This document shows, one piece after another, positions 4,920 through 7,397 of a DNA stretch of 7,397 nucleotides; positions within the stretch are counted from its first letter, which is position 1; the number at the start of each line of letters is the position of its first letter. Position numbers and translations under genes: made by a program. The notes under the pieces were generated by a model. The model was not told where the DNA came from, ran no database searches, and saw only the letters and a list, made by a program, of their open reading frames with translations. Source of the DNA: Paracoccaceae bacterium (GTDB lineage Bacteria > Pseudomonadota > Alphaproteobacteria > Rhodobacterales > Rhodobacteraceae); contig SLKW01000164.1 in NCBI GenBank assembly GCA_007134405.1, positions 1-7,397 of the forward strand, given 5' to 3'.

Positions 4920-6560
4920 TTAGCTGCGCCCCGCGTCCGATTCCACCCCCGCGGCGCGCAATGCCTCGTAAAGCCGCGCATCGCGGCCGTAGACATCGTC
5001 GCGATAATTCATCTCGCCATCGACCGAGGTGAAGGCCGTGCGGTAGACCAGATGGATCGGCACCGGCTCGTCCAGATAGATCCGCTGCAGATTCCCCCGG
5101 CGCAGCGTGCTCTGGTAAAGCTGGGCGGGATCGTCGGTCTGGCGCGACAGCAACTCGTAGGCGAAGGCCTCGGGGTCGTTCAGCCGCACGCAGCCCGAGG
5201 AATGGGTGCGCACCGTCGTGCCGAACAGCTGCCGCGCCGGGCTGTCGTGCAGATAGATCGCGTAGGGGTTGGGGAACATGAACTTCACCAGCCCCAGCGG
5301 GTTGGTCGGCCCCGGCGGCTGGCGCAAGCGGAACGGGAAGTTGCGCGCCGTGTAGCGGGAAAAGTCGATCGCCTCGCGCGGAATCTCGCGGCCGTTCTGG
5401 TCGATCACCTGCAGGTAGCGATGCCCGCCGCGCACCAGACCGTCCCAGTAGCTGCGCGCGACGATCGAGCGCGGCAGGGTCCAGTCCGGGTTCAGCTCCA
5501 GATAGGTCATCCTGTGCGAGAATTCGGGCGTCTGCATGTCCGACTGCCGCGCCCCGATGACCGCGCGCGTCTCCAGCGTGACGCGGTCGTGATCGACGAT
5601 CCGGGCGTGAAAATCGGCGAGGTTCACCCAGATATGCCGCTCGCCGCGCTCGATGTTCAGCCACCGCTCGCGTTCGAGCGCGACGAGGATCGCGCGCCGC
5701 CGCTTGGCGGGCTCGACATTCACCGCGGCCAGGGTCTTCGGCCCGGCGATCCCGTCGGGCTCCAGACCATGCGCGATCTGGAAGGCCTGCACCGCGCGCT
5801 GCAGCGCCCCGTCGTAGCGCGCGGTCGCCGCGCGCGGCATGTAGCCCATGGCGATCAGGCGGTTGCGCAGGGCGATCACGCCCGCGCCCGTCGCGCCGGG
5901 GCGCAGCGTCGCCTCGGGCACGAGGGGCCCCCACCCGCCCCGCGCGATCTGCGCCTCGAGCTGGCGCTTGGCGCGCAAGAGCCGCGCGTATTCCGGCGCG
6001 CGCGGGGCCAGGTCGCGGAAGAAGGCGGCCGGCTCGGCCGAGGTGAAATCGTGCATCAGCCGCTCGATATCCGGGCGCGGCAACTCGCGCACGATCTGGC
6101 CGACGATGCGGCGCGGCTCCAGGACCCCGCTGCTCAGGTCGCGCGCATAGCGCGCGAAGGCCGCGCTCGCGCGCGCCTCGGCGCGGCCGCGGTCGCGCTC
6201 GCTTTCCACCGATGCGAAGGCCGACAGCAGCCCCGGCAGATCGTAGCGCGCCGCCGGCAGGCCGTGATCGGCCGCGCGCGACAGCGCCGCGACCAGCGCC
6301 GCCCGGCGCGCTGCATGCTCGGCGCCGGTCCAGACCGGGGCGAATTCGGTGGCGCGGTAAAAGGCGTCGAGCGCGGGATTCTGCGCCACGGCCTCGGCCA
6401 GGGCCTGCTCGAAGACCGGGAACGGCTGCGCCGCGCCCAGCCCGGCCAGCGAAAGCGGACCCGCCGCAACCGGGCCGGCCAGCCCGATTGCCGCCCCCAG
6501 CACCAGCCCTTCCAGCGCCCGGCGCAGACCGCCGCGCCGCCTCGTCCGGTTGGCCCGCAT
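4920..6560 (-). CDS. YcbB-type murein L,D-transpeptidase
   Basis: With a start at 6560 the protein has 546 residues. It cross-links peptidoglycan stems through 3-3 (meso-DAP to meso-DAP) bonds in the periplasm. Order of parts: a signal peptide with an Arg-rich start and hydrophobic core (about 12-33, cut near PVAA); an alpha-helical scaffold domain (45-210); a PG_binding_1 domain (about 222-281, with [18 protein letters not shown]); and a YkuD catalytic domain (about 308-480). The active-site motif is THSSGCVRL with nucleophile Cys457, and His438 in YLHDS is the likely partner. [13 protein letters not shown] (354-366) is typical of the YcbB branch. I prefer 6560 because ACAGGG (6569-6574) lies 8 nt upstream; ATGs at 6587 and 6581 and a GTG at 6626 are in frame. 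It is followed after 44 nt by lpxD and is divergent from the DUF882 gene. Confidence 0.92.
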   Translation of the reverse strand: MRANRTRRRGGLRRALEGLVLGAAIGLAGPVAAGPLSLAGLGAAQPFPVFEQALAEAVAQNPALDAFYRATEFAPVWTGAEHAARRAALVAALSRAADHGLPAARYDLPGLLSAFASVESERDRGRAEARASAAFARYARDLSSGVLEPRRIVGQIVRELPRPDIERLMHDFTSAEPAAFFRDLAPRAPEYARLLRAKRQLEAQIARGGWGPLVPEATLRPGATGAGVIALRNRLIAMGYMPRAATARYDGALQRAVQAFQIAHGLEPDGIAGPKTLAAVNVEPAKRRRAILVALERERWLNIERGERHIWVNLADFHARIVDHDRVTLETRAVIGARQSDMQTPEFSHRMTYLELNPDWTLPRSIVARSYWDGLVRGGHRYLQVIDQNGREIPREAIDFSRYTARNFPFRLRQPPGPTNPLGLVKFMFPNPYAIYLHDSPARQLFGTTVRTHSSGCVRLNDPEAFAYELLSRQTDDPAQLYQSTLRRGNLQRIYLDEPVPIHLVYRTAFTSVDGEMNYRDDVYGRDARLYEALRAAGVESDAGRS

Positions 6561-6679
6561 CCCTGCCGCCCTGTCACGCATATCCATCCACTCGCACGCT
6601 TTACACAACACCGACCACCATCGCACGCGCCGACCGGATTGCCCCCGGCGACTGTCGCATCCAGGACATCACGAAGATG

Positions 6680-6694
6680 TTAAAAGCCGCTTGA
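6680..6694. promoter_or_regulatory. CtrA-box-like motif 1
   Basis: TTAA-AAGCCGC-TTGA matches the alphaproteobacterial CtrA consensus TTAA-N7-TTAA at seven of eight fixed bases. It lies about 120 bp upstream of the L,D-transpeptidase start and about 290 bp upstream of the DUF882 gene. Motif match only. Confidence 0.25.
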
Positions 6695-6726
6695 GAACGC
6701 CCCAAAACCCCTTCGGTTCCCTTGCC

Positions 6727-6749
6727 TGACAGGGTTAACCCCATGTCAA
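6727..6749. promoter_or_regulatory. Palindrome with overlapping CtrA-box-like motif 2
   Basis: TGACA (6727-6731), the perfect 10-bp palindrome GGGTTAACCC (6732-6741) and TGTCA (6744-6748) make a nested, slightly asymmetric dyad. Within it TTAA-CCCCATG-TCAA (6735-6749) matches the CtrA consensus at seven of eight bases. This is the most conspicuous possible operator between the two divergent cell-wall genes. Confidence 0.3.
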
Positions 6750-6981
6750 ACCTCGGTCAGCAGATTCCCGCCGATCATGACGCATACAACCCCTACGTGC
6801 GATTCAGGGCTTGGGCTGGCCGCAAGCTTGTGGCATCAATGCATCAGAGGCGACAAAAAGCGTCTGGCAAACGCCCTCGGGATCCGCTCCAGCGAACGTG
6901 CGCGGACCCGCAAGGGAACAATAACAAGCCAGGCCAAAAAGGCAGGAATTCGAGCATGAACGGGATGGGACAGGACTAATC

Positions 6982-7397
6982 ATGGAACGGAACAGGACAA
7001 CCGGGTTTTCCCGGCGCGCTCTCTTGGGCATTTTCGCTGCAACCGCTGTCACCGCCGCTCCGACATACGCCAACGCGTTTTCTTTCCTCCGGGGCAGCGG
7101 CGACATTCGGCGGCTGCGGGTCTACTCCGGCCGGACGGGGGAAACGATGGACGCGGTCTACTGGGTGGACGGCAACTACGTCCCCGAGGTTCTGGCGGAA
7201 ATCAATCACTTCTTCCGCGACTGGCGCAACAACCAGGTGCACCGGATCGACACGCGCACGATCGACCTGATGTCCGCCGCGCACCGGCTTCTCAATGTTG
7301 ACGAGCCCTACAACCTCCTCTCCGGCTACCGCTCGCCGCAGACGAACGCGATGCTGCGCGCCCGCTCGCGCAACGTGGCCACGAATTCGCTGCACAC
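6982..7397 (+). CDS. Tat-exported DUF882/YcbK-like peptidase-fold protein, N-terminal part (cut by window edge)
   Basis: The first 138 complete codons begin MERNRTTGFSRRALLGIFAA. This is a twin-arginine signal (SRRALLG, 10-16) with a hydrophobic core and a likely cut after TYANA (28-32). The mature part contains SGRTGETMDAVYW (49-61), EINHFFRDWRN (73-83) and LLSGYRSPQTN (112-122). These are typical of the DUF882 (YcbK-like, peptidase M15-type) family, thought to act on peptidoglycan with a zinc-binding His and Asp. The window ends just after NSLH, where His138 is expected to be the first metal ligand; the Asp and second His lie beyond the edge. The start is supported by AGGA (6972-6975), 6 nt upstream. 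Divergent pairing with an L,D-transpeptidase gene fits a wall-remodelling role. Tat export suggests folding, perhaps with cofactor, before translocation. Enzymatic activity is inferred. Confidence 0.85.
   Translation, partial: MERNRTTGFSRRALLGIFAATAVTAAPTYANAFSFLRGSGDIRRLRVYSGRTGETMDAVYWVDGNYVPEVLAEINHFFRDWRNNQVHRIDTRTIDLMSAAHRLLNVDEPYNLLSGYRSPQTNAMLRARSRNVATNSLH

Larger units (their letters stand above)
6561..6981. other. Intergenic region between divergent cell-wall genes
   Basis: About 420 bases with no convincing gene. A 78-codon plus-strand frame (6743-6979) is hydrophilic, weakly biased at third positions and resembles nothing I know. The region is visibly less GC-rich than the flanking genes. 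It holds a dyad ACATC-N5-GATGT (6666-6680), two CtrA-box-like motifs and a GGGTTAACCC palindrome, listed separately. No convincing -10/-35 pair was found for either flanking gene. Confidence 0.5.

Noticed and set aside
3988..4923. A 311-codon plus-strand frame opposite lpxD
   Set aside because: Its apparent repeats (runs of ADPD/ADL-type residues) are the antisense image of the LpxD hexapeptide repeats, not a protein family.
3766..5934. A 722-codon frame that would extend LpxD by 353 residues at its N-terminus
   Set aside because: The extra part lies inside the L,D-transpeptidase gene in another frame and is Arg/Ala-rich without a domain. The LpxD uridine-binding domain starts cleanly at the ATG at 4875.
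5052..6683. A 543-codon plus-strand frame opposite the L,D-transpeptidase gene
   Set aside because: Low-complexity Arg/Ala/Gly/Pro composition and no motif; the minus-strand gene has an intact catalytic motif and signal peptide.
6743..6979. A 78-codon frame from ATG 6743, ending 2 nt before the DUF882 start
   Set aside because: The spacing is suggestive, but the codons lack the strong GC3 bias of the neighbours, the product is hydrophilic with no known motif, and no good ribosome-binding site precedes it. The start also falls inside the palindrome.
1..7397. Mobile elements, CRISPR arrays, direct-repeat clusters or toxin-antitoxin pairs
   Set aside because: No transposase or integrase, no spaced direct repeats and no small paired genes are visible. 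Gene content is ordinary chromosomal housekeeping and envelope functions.

Overview
The window is chromosomal, GC-rich DNA from an alphaproteobacterium, most likely of the order Rhodobacterales (Rhodobacter/Paracoccus/Roseobacter relatives). This rests on the protein sequences: an alphaproteobacterial-type S6 N-terminus, an IalB-family secreted protein, a YcbB-type L,D-transpeptidase and a Tat-exported DUF882 protein. It also rests on the very high GC at third codon positions, which opens long antisense shadow frames. The placement is inference. I see no phage, insertion sequence, CRISPR array, tRNA or rRNA.

Layout. Positions 1-119 (minus) hold the 5' end of rpsF, with a recognisable promoter and a leader of about 100 nt. 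Diverging from it on the plus strand are a cyclopropane-fatty-acid-synthase-type methyltransferase (355-1590) and fabD (1663-2592). A gene-free stretch of about 530 bases follows (2593-3123). It carries a textbook intrinsic terminator, a strong-looking promoter directly abutting that terminator, and a second 12-bp hairpin, so it may encode one or two small RNAs. Next come a secreted IalB-family protein (3124-3720, plus) and, convergent with it, lpxD (3766-4875, minus). lpxD lies 44 nt downstream of a YcbB-type L,D-transpeptidase gene (4920-6560, minus). After an intergenic region of about 420 bases with palindromes and CtrA-box-like motifs, a DUF882/YcbK-like Tat-exported protein starts on the plus strand (6982) and runs off the window.

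Theme. Apart from rpsF, every gene concerns the cell envelope: lipid supply (fabD), phospholipid tailoring (cfa-type enzyme), lipid A acylation (lpxD), peptidoglycan cross-linking (L,D-transpeptidase), probable peptidoglycan cleavage (DUF882) and a periplasmic or secreted protein (IalB family). lpxD and fabD both stand apart from the clusters they occupy in E. coli. I found no clear new defence or mobile system. The least explained material is the non-coding DNA at 2593-3123 and 6561-6981.
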